From assembly GCA_049513815.1 (NCBI GenBank), contig JBEKVR010000225.1, forward strand, positions 1 through 7,507: DNA of 7,507 nt, written 5' to 3'. Numbering within the stretch: the stretch's first letter is position 1; each line of letters opens with the position of its first letter. The translations under genes were made by a program, and so were the position numbers. Below the pieces are notes generated by a model. The model did not search any database. It had not been told where the DNA came from and worked only from the letters and a program-made list of their open reading frames with translations. Positions 1 through 6,074 of this stretch are shown here, piece by piece. Source of the DNA: Roseiarcus sp049513815 (GTDB taxonomy: Bacteria; Pseudomonadota; Alphaproteobacteria; Rhizobiales; Beijerinckiaceae).

Positions 1-225
1 GGCGTCGGCCGCGCGCTGCAGCAGGCCTGCGAGCGCAACGCCCGCGGGCAAGGGCTCGAGGCGCAGCGGCTAGAGGTGCGCAACGACAACCCGGCGGCGA
101 ACGCCCTCAAAGAGAAGATCGGGTTTCGCCCGTTCGGCCGTTATCCCGGCTATTACGAGGACGGCGCGACGGCATTGCGTTTCGAGAAGCGTCTGGCGCC
201 GGCCGCCGACGCCACGGCGGCGTGA
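1..225 (+). CDS. GNAT-family N-acetyltransferase, C-terminal 74 residues (5' end outside window)
   Basis: The reading frame is open from the first base and ends at TGA 223-225, so only the C-terminal 74 residues are present. GNAT enzymes transfer an acetyl group from acetyl-CoA to an amine. The visible part carries the usual end of the fold: an alpha helix (GRALQQACERNARGQG), a strand (RLEVRNDNPAANALKEK) and the RimI-like IGFRPFGRYPGYYEDG segment, followed by the last strand ALRFEKRL. The tail APAADATAA is low in complexity. The GRYPGYYEDG...ALRFEKRL ending resembles, from memory, the acetyltransferase half of GNAT/peptidase-C39 proteins found beside RLAN ATP-grasp ligases. Here the protein simply stops and no peptidase follows. 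The ligase gene starts 209 bp downstream on the same strand, so joint function is plausible, but co-transcription is not proved. The substrate is unknown. Confidence 0.85.
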   Translation, partial: GVGRALQQACERNARGQGLEAQRLEVRNDNPAANALKEKIGFRPFGRYPGYYEDGATALRFEKRLAPAADATAA

Positions 226-434
226 GGCATCGTGTTTAAGCCGGCGACGCGCCAACCGACTTGCGCCGCGCCTTCCTCCGACGCATGGTGTCGAAGTTCG
301 CCCGGCGTGCGATTCGAATCGCGGGCGTCGCGACGGGCGTCGCCTTTTCGCTCGGCTAGGGAGCCGACCGGCCGTATGATCGCTTTACATCGCGACCCAA
401 CATTGCGCCGCGACGCCGCCTCCTCGGGGACGTC

Positions 435-1895
435 ATGAACGGCTGGGTCATTCTCGTCGACCATTCGCGCGATTTCCCCAACGCCGAGACGCCGCACAAG
501 GTCATCACCACCAGCGACTATCTCGCGCGGCCGAAGCTTTTCTCGACCGGCGGACGCGCCAAGATCATCAATCTGTCGCGCTCCTACAACTACCAGTCGA
601 ACGGCTATTACGCGTCGCTGCTGGCGGAGGCGCGCGGCCACCGCATCATCCCGAACGTCGAGACCATGCTCGAGCTGCGCGAACGCAAGCTCTACGAGCA
701 GTCGCTGCCCGACCTGCAGGAGGCGTTGACCGCCGCCGCCCATCGCGCCCGCGCCGACGAGACGACGACCTTCGACCTGCTGTTCTGCTTCGGCCTCTGC
801 CAGGACCCGCGCTTCGAGGCGTTCGGCCGGCTGCTGTTCGACTGGTACCGCTGCCCGGCGCTCGAGGTGACGATCACGCCGGGCAAGCGCTGGAAGATCG
901 AGCGCTTGCGCGCGCGGCCGCTCGCCAAGCTCGGCCCGCAGGAGGCGGAGTTCTTTCGCCTCGCGCTGCATCGTCACACCGAGCGCGACTGGCGCTCGCC
1001 GCGCGCCCGCGCCGTCGCCAGATATTCGCTCGCGGTTCTCTACGATCCCGAAGAGGAACTGCCGCCCTCTTCGGTCGAGTCGATCCGCCATTTCCAGAAG
1101 CTCGCCGAGAAACAGTCGGTCGACGTGCAACTGTTGACCAAGCGCCAGCTCGCCGAACTCGCCGAGTTCGACGGCCTGTTCATCCGCGCCACGACCTCGA
1201 TCGACAATTACACCTATCGCTTCGCGCGCCGCGCGAAGCAGGAGGGGATGCCGGTCATCGACGATCCGGTGTCGATGATCCGTTGCACCAATAAGGTCTA
1301 TCTGCACGAGATGATGGAGGCGCGCGGCGTGCCGACGCCGCCGACCGTCATGCTTGCCGAGGACGAGGACCTCGTCAAGGCGGAGAAGCTGCTCGGCTGG
1401 CCGATGGTGGTGAAGATCCCCGACGGTTCGTTTTCGCGCGGCGTGCACAAGGTCGACGATTTCGCCGCCCTCAAGGCGCTGACCGACAAGCTGTTCGAGG
1501 ACACCGATCTGTTGCTGGCGCAGGCGTTCATGCCGACCGAGTTCGATTGGCGCGTCGGCGTGCTCGGCGGCGAGCCGCTGTTCGTCTGCCAATACCGCAT
1601 GGCGCGCGGCCATTGGCAGATCATCAAGCACGGACCGAACGGCGCGCGCGAGGGCGGCTATCGCACGATGGACATTGCCGAGGCGCCGCCGCGGGTGATC
1701 GAGGTCGCGCTGCAGGCGGCGCAGGCGATTGGCGCCGGACTCTACGGCGTCGACGTCAAGGAGACGCCGAACGGGCTGGCGGTGATCGAAGTCAACGACA
1801 ATCCCAACCTCGACCACGGCGTCGAGGATCAGGTCGGCAAGGAAGAAATCTGGAACCGCATCCTGCAGTGGTACATCAAACGCCTCGAGGCGTGA
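435..1895 (+). CDS. RimK-family ATP-grasp ligase with RLAN N-terminal domain (486 aa)
   Basis: This is a predicted amide (peptide) bond-forming ligase that would activate a carboxylate with ATP and join it to an amine. Residues about 4-160 match the RimK-like ATP-grasp N-terminal (RLAN) domain, with IINLSRSYNYQSNGYYASLL at 44-63 and AEARGHRIIPN at 64-74. Residues about 215-285 form the pre-ATP-grasp region. The ATP-grasp fold runs to about 480. It includes MVVKIPDGSFSRGVHKV (324-340, nucleotide-binding lysine and flexible loop), EFDWRVGVLGGEPLF (369-383), and the metal-binding end GVDVKE (438-443) and VIEVNDNPNLDHGVED (450-465), with D440, E452 and N454 as likely Mg2+ ligands. All key elements look intact. 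ATG 435 is preceded by GGGGA at 426-430, only 4 nt away, so the ribosome site is weak. The start is supported by the conserved WVILVDH beginning. The protein is longer than RimK itself (about 300 aa) because of the RLAN domain. Its substrate is unknown, and a role on ribosomal protein S6 should not be assumed from the family name. Confidence 0.9.
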   Translation: MNGWVILVDHSRDFPNAETPHKVITTSDYLARPKLFSTGGRAKIINLSRSYNYQSNGYYASLLAEARGHRIIPNVETMLELRERKLYEQSLPDLQEALTAAAHRARADETTTFDLLFCFGLCQDPRFEAFGRLLFDWYRCPALEVTITPGKRWKIERLRARPLAKLGPQEAEFFRLALHRHTERDWRSPRARAVARYSLAVLYDPEEELPPSSVESIRHFQKLAEKQSVDVQLLTKRQLAELAEFDGLFIRATTSIDNYTYRFARRAKQEGMPVIDDPVSMIRCTNKVYLHEMMEARGVPTPPTVMLAEDEDLVKAEKLLGWPMVVKIPDGSFSRGVHKVDDFAALKALTDKLFEDTDLLLAQAFMPTEFDWRVGVLGGEPLFVCQYRMARGHWQIIKHGPNGAREGGYRTMDIAEAPPRVIEVALQAAQAIGAGLYGVDVKETPNGLAVIEVNDNPNLDHGVEDQVGKEEIWNRILQWYIKRLEA

Positions 1896-1957
1896 GCGGC
1901 GGGGCGGCGGACGATCACGAACCGTCGGCGCTTGGGTGGAACCGCCTCTTTCCGTGT

Positions 1958-2075
1958 CCTCATCCTGAGCCGCCGGCGAAGCCGGCGAGTCGAAGGACGT
2001 TGCAGAACGCGTGGCGACGCGGTCCTCGGAGCGTCCTTCGAGGCCCTCGCTACGCGAGGGCGCCTCAGGATGAGG
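1958..2075. repeat. Intergenic palindromic repeat, CCTCATCCTGAG family (118 bp)
   Basis: The element is bounded by perfect 12-bp inverted ends, CCTCATCCTGAG (1958-1969) and CTCAGGATGAGG (2064-2075). Inside, TCGAAGGACG (1990-1999) pairs with CGTCCTTCGA (2032-2041). Between the outer and inner stems on each side sits a local hairpin: CGCCGGC-gaa-GCCGGCG (1971-1987) and CCCTCGC-tac-GCGAGGG (2044-2060). The whole can fold into a cloverleaf-like cruciform. This type of element is common between genes in rhizobial genomes. It lies in the gap between the convergent RLAN ligase and hisC genes, where it could stop or stabilise transcripts from both sides, although neither effect can be seen directly. 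Confidence 0.85.
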
Positions 2076-2102
2076 TCCGAGGATGCCAAAAAGCAGATAA
2101 CT

Positions 2103-3173
2103 CTAAGCTTCGGCGCTCAGAATATCCTTCAGCGCCGACAGCAGCCGTGCGATTTCGCTCTCCGATCCGACGCTGATGCGCAGATAGGGCGCGATGCGCG
2201 GCGGCTGAGCAAAATGGCGCGCCAGCACCGCCCGCGCGCGTAGCGCGGCCGTCAATTCGGCGCCGCCGCGCTTTTCGTGGCGGGCGAAGACGAAATTGGC
2301 CGACGACGGCAAGACCGAAAAGCCGAGCGCGGCGAGGCCCTTGCTGAGCGTGTCGCGATTGCGCGTCACCATCGTGCGGCTCGCCTGGAAATAGGCTTCG
2401 TCCTCGATCGCCGCGACTGCGCCCGCCTGCGCCAGACGGTCGACCGGATAGGAATTGACGCTGTCCTTCACCCGGCGCACGCCCTCGATCAATCCCGCGT
2501 CGCCGAGCGCATAGCCGACGCGCAAGCCGGCGAGCGCGCGCGACTTCGACATCGTCTGCACGACGAGCAGATTCGGATGCGCTTTGATCAACGGAACCGC
2601 CGTTTCGGCGCCGAAATCGACATAGGCTTCGTCGATCACCACCGGCTTGTCGGGGTGATCGGCGAGCAATCGCGCGATCTCGGCGCGCGGCAGCGCGATG
2701 CCGGTCGGCGCGTTGGGATTGGACAGAATGATCGCCCCGCCCGGACGGCGATAATCGGCGACGTTGACCCGCATCGACTCGTCGAGCGCGACAGTCTCGT
2801 AGCGGACGCCGAACAGCCGGCAATAGGCGGGATAGAAGCTGTAGGTGACGTCGGGAAGCAACAGCGGCCTGTCGTGCTTCAGCAGCGCGGCGAAAACGAA
2901 AGCGAGAACTTCGTCCGAACCATTGCCGACAAAGATCTGATCCGTCGTCAGCCCATGATAGCTCGCCAAAGTCGCGCGCAGAGCGGTCGCCTCGTAATCG
3001 GGGTAGAGCCGCAGGGCGTCCGTCGCTGCGGCGCGGATCGCCTCCAGCACGCGCGGCGAAGGGCCGACCGGGTTCTCGTTGGTGTTGAGTTTGACGAGAT
3101 CGGCGACGCGCGGTTGTTCGCCCGGCGAGTAAGGGGTGAGCTCGCGCACAAGCGGGTTCCAGAAGCGGTTCAT
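2103..3173 (-). CDS. hisC: Histidinol-phosphate aminotransferase (356 aa)
   Basis: This is a PLP-dependent class I/II (fold type I) aminotransferase. HisC converts imidazole-acetol phosphate and glutamate to histidinol phosphate in histidine biosynthesis, in the cytoplasm. Counting from ATG 3173, the motifs are KLNTNENPVGPSP (29-41), Y57, NGSDE (84-88), SNPNAPTG (151-158, with the PLP-contacting N152), IDEAYVDF (180-187, with D181 and Y184), TMSKSRALAGLRVGY (207-221, with K210 as the PLP Schiff-base lysine and R218), and PYLRISVG (329-336, with the substrate-carboxylate arginine R332). Length is normal for HisC (about 350-370). The N-terminus FWNPLVRELTPYSPGEQP is typical of HisC in many proteobacteria. 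A GTG codon lies directly before the ATG, but the ribosome site favours the ATG. No other his gene is in the window. A broader role on aromatic amino acids is possible, since HisC paralogues do this, but the sequence alone cannot decide. Confidence 0.9.
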   Translation of the reverse strand: MNRFWNPLVRELTPYSPGEQPRVADLVKLNTNENPVGPSPRVLEAIRAAATDALRLYPDYEATALRATLASYHGLTTDQIFVGNGSDEVLAFVFAALLKHDRPLLLPDVTYSFYPAYCRLFGVRYETVALDESMRVNVADYRRPGGAIILSNPNAPTGIALPRAEIARLLADHPDKPVVIDEAYVDFGAETAVPLIKAHPNLLVVQTMSKSRALAGLRVGYALGDAGLIEGVRRVKDSVNSYPVDRLAQAGAVAAIEDEAYFQASRTMVTRNRDTLSKGLAALGFSVLPSSANFVFARHEKRGGAELTAALRARAVLARHFAQPPRIAPYLRISVGSESEIARLLSALKDILSAEA

Positions 3174-3179
3174 CACGGG

Positions 3180-3183
3180 TCCT
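3180..3183 (-). promoter_or_regulatory. Ribosome binding site that decides the hisC start
   Basis: The minus strand reads AGGA here, 6 nt before ATG 3173 but only 3 nt before the in-frame GTG at 3176. Normal spacing therefore selects the ATG, removing one residue from the longest reading. Confidence 0.55.
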
Positions 3184-3368
3184 GTGGGGCGATTTCGGCC
3201 GCGCGGCGGCGGAAGCGGTTATCGCACGGCGCCGAAAGGCGAAAAAGCAGGCGCGACGCCGCGGCCGGCTCTGCAGACCGCGTCACCGCCCAGCTGATCG
3301 CTGGAGCGTGCGCCCGGAATCATTTGCCGCCGGCGCACCCCTCGTCCCTGCACGCGCAATTTTCGCCG

Positions 3369-3484
3369 CGTCATGCGCGGCCTTGAGCCGCGCATCCAGG
3401 ACGGGACGCGGTAGACCAATCACAACCGCCTCCACCTGGGCGCCCGGATCAATCCCCGGATCAAGTCCGGGGACGGGCGTGACG
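3369..3484. repeat. Intergenic palindromic repeat, CGTCAT...CTTGA-loop family, diverged copy (116 bp)
   Basis: The left arm is a perfect hairpin, ATGCGCGGC (3373-3381), loop CTTGA, GCCGCGCAT (3387-3395), preceded by CGTC and followed by CCAGG. The right arm contains CCCCGGA (3454-3460), loop TCAAG, TCCGGGG (3466-3472), and the element closes with TGACG (3480-3484), the inverse of the starting CGTCA. It has the same plan and nearly the same length as the copy at 6214-6336, but the stems differ by paired changes and the two arms no longer match each other. It lies upstream of the transporter start and argues against any start codon further upstream, because that would place the repeat inside the protein. 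Confidence 0.75.
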
Positions 3485-3550
3485 GAGGAGGTTCGATCGC
3501 GGTTCTCCGCGGCTTTCGCTTCAATGCTGGGCCTGCTACCCAGCCGGCCG

Positions 3551-4441
3551 ATGACGCGAAACAGAGCCCAGTCCGCCGCCTCGCCCGCCGCCACCCTCGT
3601 CGGCCTCGGCGCCATTCTGCTGTGGTCGGTGCTGGCGCTGCTCACCGCTTCGGCCGGCGCAATTCCGCCGTTCGAATTGGCGGCGCTGACCTTCTCTGTC
3701 GGCGGTTGCCTCGGCCTCGTCTACGCGGCCTGGCGCGGCCGACTCGCGGCGCTGATCCAGCCGTGGCCGGTCTGGGCCGTCGGGATCGGCGGCCTGTTCG
3801 GCTATCACGCGCTCTATTTCGCCGCGCTCAATCGCGCGCCGCCGGCCGAGGCGAGCCTGATCGCCTATCTGTGGCCGCTGCTGATCGTGCTGTTCTCGGC
3901 GCTGCTCCCGGGCGAGCGGCTCACGGCTCGCCACCTCGTCGGCGCAGCGCTGGGTTTCGCCGGCGCGGCGACCCTGTTCGCCGGCAAGGCGGGCGGCTTC
4001 TCCGCCAGCGCGATCGATCCGCGCGTGCTGTCGGGCGACGCGCTGGCGCTCGCCTGCGCCTTCGTCTGGTCGAGCTATTCGGTGCTGTCGCGACGGCTGA
4101 AAGCGGCGCCGACGGAAGCGGTCGCCGGCTTCTGCCTCGCCACCGCCGCGCTCGCCGCGATTTGCCACTTCGCCTTCGAGACCGATGTCGCGCCGGCGGG
4201 ACCGGCGCAGTGGGCGGCGATCGTCGGCCTTGGGCTCGGCCCGGTCGGCCTCGCCTTTTACGTGTGGGACTTCGGCGTCAAGCACGGCGACATTCGCCTG
4301 CTCGGCGTCGCCGCCTACGCCGCGCCGGTGCTCTCCACGCTGATCCTCGTCGCCGCCGGCTTCGCCCCCGCCACCCTGTCGCTCGGCCTCGCCTGCGCGC
4401 TGATCGTCGGCGGCGCCCTCATCGCGACGCGGCGCGGCTGA
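3551..4441 (+). CDS. DMT-superfamily (EamA) transporter, YddG-like exporter (296 aa)
   Basis: This is an inner-membrane protein of the drug/metabolite transporter superfamily, made of two EamA repeats of about five helices each (roughly residues 15-145 and 160-293). The start MTRNRAQSAASPAATLVGLGAILLWS and the internal segments YLWPLLIVLFSALL (about 107-120), LGLGPVGLAFYVWDFGVKHGD (227-247) and AAYAAPVLSTLIL (254-266) line up well with E. coli YddG, an exporter of aromatic amino acids and related compounds. The C-terminus ATRRG also matches. That similarity at the N-terminus is the reason for choosing ATG 3551. The frame stays open upstream to 3308 and contains ATG 3524, but that region is repeat sequence. 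There is no good ribosome site before 3551, so the start remains the weak point. The substrate is inferred from family resemblance only. Confidence 0.88.
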   Translation: MTRNRAQSAASPAATLVGLGAILLWSVLALLTASAGAIPPFELAALTFSVGGCLGLVYAAWRGRLAALIQPWPVWAVGIGGLFGYHALYFAALNRAPPAEASLIAYLWPLLIVLFSALLPGERLTARHLVGAALGFAGAATLFAGKAGGFSASAIDPRVLSGDALALACAFVWSSYSVLSRRLKAAPTEAVAGFCLATAALAAICHFAFETDVAPAGPAQWAAIVGLGLGPVGLAFYVWDFGVKHGDIRLLGVAAYAAPVLSTLILVAAGFAPATLSLGLACALIVGGALIATRRG

Positions 4442-4561
4442 GCGGACGAATCCGACGCTCGACACACGAGCGCGGGCCCGGTTCGGCGCAAGTTCACACC
4501 CGCCTTTGCGTTTGGCGGCGCCAACGGCTCGCCCGAGGATCTGGAAAAGCGCCGCGCAGCG

Positions 4562-5612
4562 TCAACCGCGCTGGGATTGCAGCTCGCGGGACGCGACCAA
4601 CGCCACGGCGGCGTCCGCATCCGGGCCGGAGGACCTGGCTGCGCGCGCGAGGAGGCCGGTTGCGCCGGCAAGCGCGTTCAGCCGTCGCGTCGCCGGGCGC
4701 TCGAAGCCGAGATGCAGTCCGACCGCCAGTGCGATCGCCAACCCCAAGCACACGACCACGAACAGCGACGACGGCAGGGCGTTGCCGATCGCCGCCTGCC
4801 ACGCGACCCGCAACGGGCGGATGGCGTAGGGATGGATCAGATAGAGCGCGTAGGAGGCGTCGCCGAGAAAGGCGAGGGCGAGAACCGCTCGGCCGGGCCG
4901 GGCGTTCGACGCAAGCGCGCCGGCGGCGACCAGTCCGACGGCGGGCAGGCCGTAGCGAAAAGCGCGCAAGAGACTGTCGGCCGCGCTCGCCGAGGGGCCG
5001 CCGGCGAGGCCGAGCGCCAGGCAGACCGCGGCGATCGCCACGGCAGACGCAGGATTGCGAACTGTCCGACGGCGATCAGCGCCGCGAAGGCCACGGCGAG
5101 CGCGGCGAGCCCGCGGCGCAGCGGCAGGAGCAGGGCGAGAGCGAAGAAGACGTAGAAGAACATCTCGTAGTTGAGCGTCCAGCCGAGCGCCATGACCGGC
5201 CGCACTTCGCCGTTCGGCCTGAGGTCGGGGATAAACAGATAGGACGCGAGGACGTGCGATCCCGAGCCGATCGGGACGTTGAGCAACTGCGGCGCGACGG
5301 CGGCGCCGGCGATCAGCAGCGTCGTCGTCGCCCAGTAGAGCGGGACGATGCGGATCAACCGGCGCGTGACGAACACGCGCGCCGCGCCGGGGCGGCCGAA
5401 GCCGTCGGCGCTGGTGAAGAACATGATGAAGCCGCTGATGACGAAGAAGACGTCGACCCCCAGCCCCAGTTGAGGCGATCGAGCCAGGTCGGCGCGGCTT
5501 CCGCGGCGCCTTTCAGCGCCTGCATGTCGTGAAACGCGTGCCCGATCACCACCAGCGTCGCCGCGAGCGCGCGGAGAATCTGGATGTTGAGCTGCCTGGG
5601 TTGGTCGCGCAT
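4562..5612 (-). pseudogene. Acyltransferase-3 family membrane protein, frameshifted
   Basis: Acyltransferase-3 proteins are multi-pass membrane enzymes that put acetyl or other acyl groups on surface polysaccharides, Nod factors or similar glycans. ATG 5612 has GGAAAG 7 nt upstream. Frame one gives LRALAATLVVIGHAFHD with the family histidine at residue 25 and continues to LNWGWG. The match then moves to a second frame near 5457-5461 (VDVFFVISGFIMFF, then RRLIRIVPLYW and LGWTLNYEMFFYVFFALA). It moves to a third near 5040-5055 (AVCLALGLAGG, GDASYALYLIHPYAI, LGFERPATRR) and stops at TGA 4562-4564. Both shifts behave as a loss of one base. Joined, the pieces give about 350 residues, including a tail of about 30 beyond the usual end. 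A central EF-x-x-G type segment seems to be missing before the third piece. The pieces resemble ExoZ/OafA-type proteins. Most likely a decaying gene; sequencing error is the main alternative for the first shift. Confidence 0.8.
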
Positions 5613-5817
5613 GACGTCGCTTTCCGGAGACGCCGCAAACCTAGACGCAGCCGGCGCCGCGTGCACGCAGAGGGCAAATTTATGATGAATTTGAAGATAC
5701 TGCGCGACATCTTGGAATTCATATGGTCAAGCCCGCGAACCGGTTCGACCCGACGATGAAAGATGAAGGCGAGAGGTTGCCGAACAGAAATGCGATGCGT
5801 TTTGTGAACGGACGACG

Positions 5818-5851
5818 CAAAACGCAAAAGGCCGGCGACGGCGCCGGCCTT
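5818..5851 (-). terminator. Rho-independent terminator of rpmF
   Basis: On the minus strand a stem AAGGCCGGCG / CGCCGGCCTT (5828-5837 with 5842-5851) closes a 4-nt loop. It is followed by the T-rich tail TTGCGTTTTGCG (5818-5829, partly overlapping the stem end). It starts 28 bp after the rpmF stop codon, which fits an end for the rpmF transcript. Confidence 0.75.
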
Positions 5852-5879
5852 GCTGAAATCTGTCGTGCTGAAGAAACGC

Positions 5880-6074
5880 TCACGCCTCGGCGGCGGGCGT
5901 CTTCGGCTTGAGCACCTGGCGACCCTTGTACATGCCGCTCTTCAGGTCGACGTGATGGGGACGGCGCAGCTCGCCGGAGTCCTTGTCCTCGACATAGGTC
6001 GGCGCCTTGAGCGCGTCGGCCGAGCGGCGCATGCCGCGGCGCGAGGGTGAGGTTTTTCGTCTCGGAACAGCCAT
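5880..6074 (-). CDS. rpmF: 50S ribosomal protein L32 (64 aa)
   Basis: L32 is a small basic protein of the large ribosomal subunit. The sequence starts MAVPRRKTSPSRRGMRRSAD and continues with KAPTYVEDKDSGELRRPHHV and DLKSGMYKGRQVLKPK, which is the typical alphaproteobacterial form. It has no cysteines, so it lacks the zinc ribbon found in L32 of some other bacteria. This is normal for the group. ATG 6074 is preceded by GGAG (6083-6086) with 8 nt spacing, a good ribosome site. The gene stands alone: a terminator follows it, and the upstream gene on the same strand is more than 430 bp away behind a repeat, so it probably has its own promoter in 6075-6213. I could not pick out that promoter with confidence. 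Confidence 0.98.
   Translation of the reverse strand: MAVPRRKTSPSRRGMRRSADALKAPTYVEDKDSGELRRPHHVDLKSGMYKGRQVLKPKTPAAEA

Larger units (their letters stand above)
3174..3550. other. Divergent intergenic region between hisC and the DMT transporter (377 bp)
   Basis: The two genes point away from each other, so both promoters should lie here, but I see no convincing -35/-10 pair. The left part (3184-3368) is GC-rich and contains only a minor 5-bp hairpin, CCAGC-tgatc-GCTGG (3290-3304). The middle holds the palindromic repeat described separately at 3369-3484. A purine-rich GGAGGAGG stretch at 3484-3491 resembles a ribosome site, but no start codon follows at a useful distance. I find no RNA gene and no credible protein. 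Confidence 0.6.

Noticed and set aside
375..380. TATGAT as a -10 box before the RLAN ligase, with a 6-bp hairpin at 352-367
   Set aside because: No -35 element stands 16-18 bp upstream, and a lone hexamer of this kind is expected by chance.
153..1817. Long open frame (554 codons) on the minus strand opposite the RLAN ligase
   Set aside because: Its translation is arginine-, valine- and aspartate-rich without recognisable domains, and it is exactly antisense to a well-supported gene. High third-position GC produces such shadows.
3536..4465. Long minus-strand frame opposite the DMT transporter
   Set aside because: Very high arginine, glycine and glutamate content with no hydrophobic or domain pattern; a codon-bias shadow of the transporter gene.
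5457..5461. Phase-variable homopolymer switch in the acyltransferase
   Set aside because: The run is only five bases, too short for frequent slippage, and a second independent lesion in the gene makes on/off switching useless.
3622..5532. 636-codon plus-strand frame across the transporter and acyltransferase
   Set aside because: It overlaps two recognisable genes, is arginine-rich throughout and matches no family I know.
5731..5755. GGTTCGACC resembling a tRNA T-arm
   Set aside because: The flanking bases cannot pair as a T-stem and no acceptor, D or anticodon arms are in reach. The similarity comes from a 12-bp palindrome.
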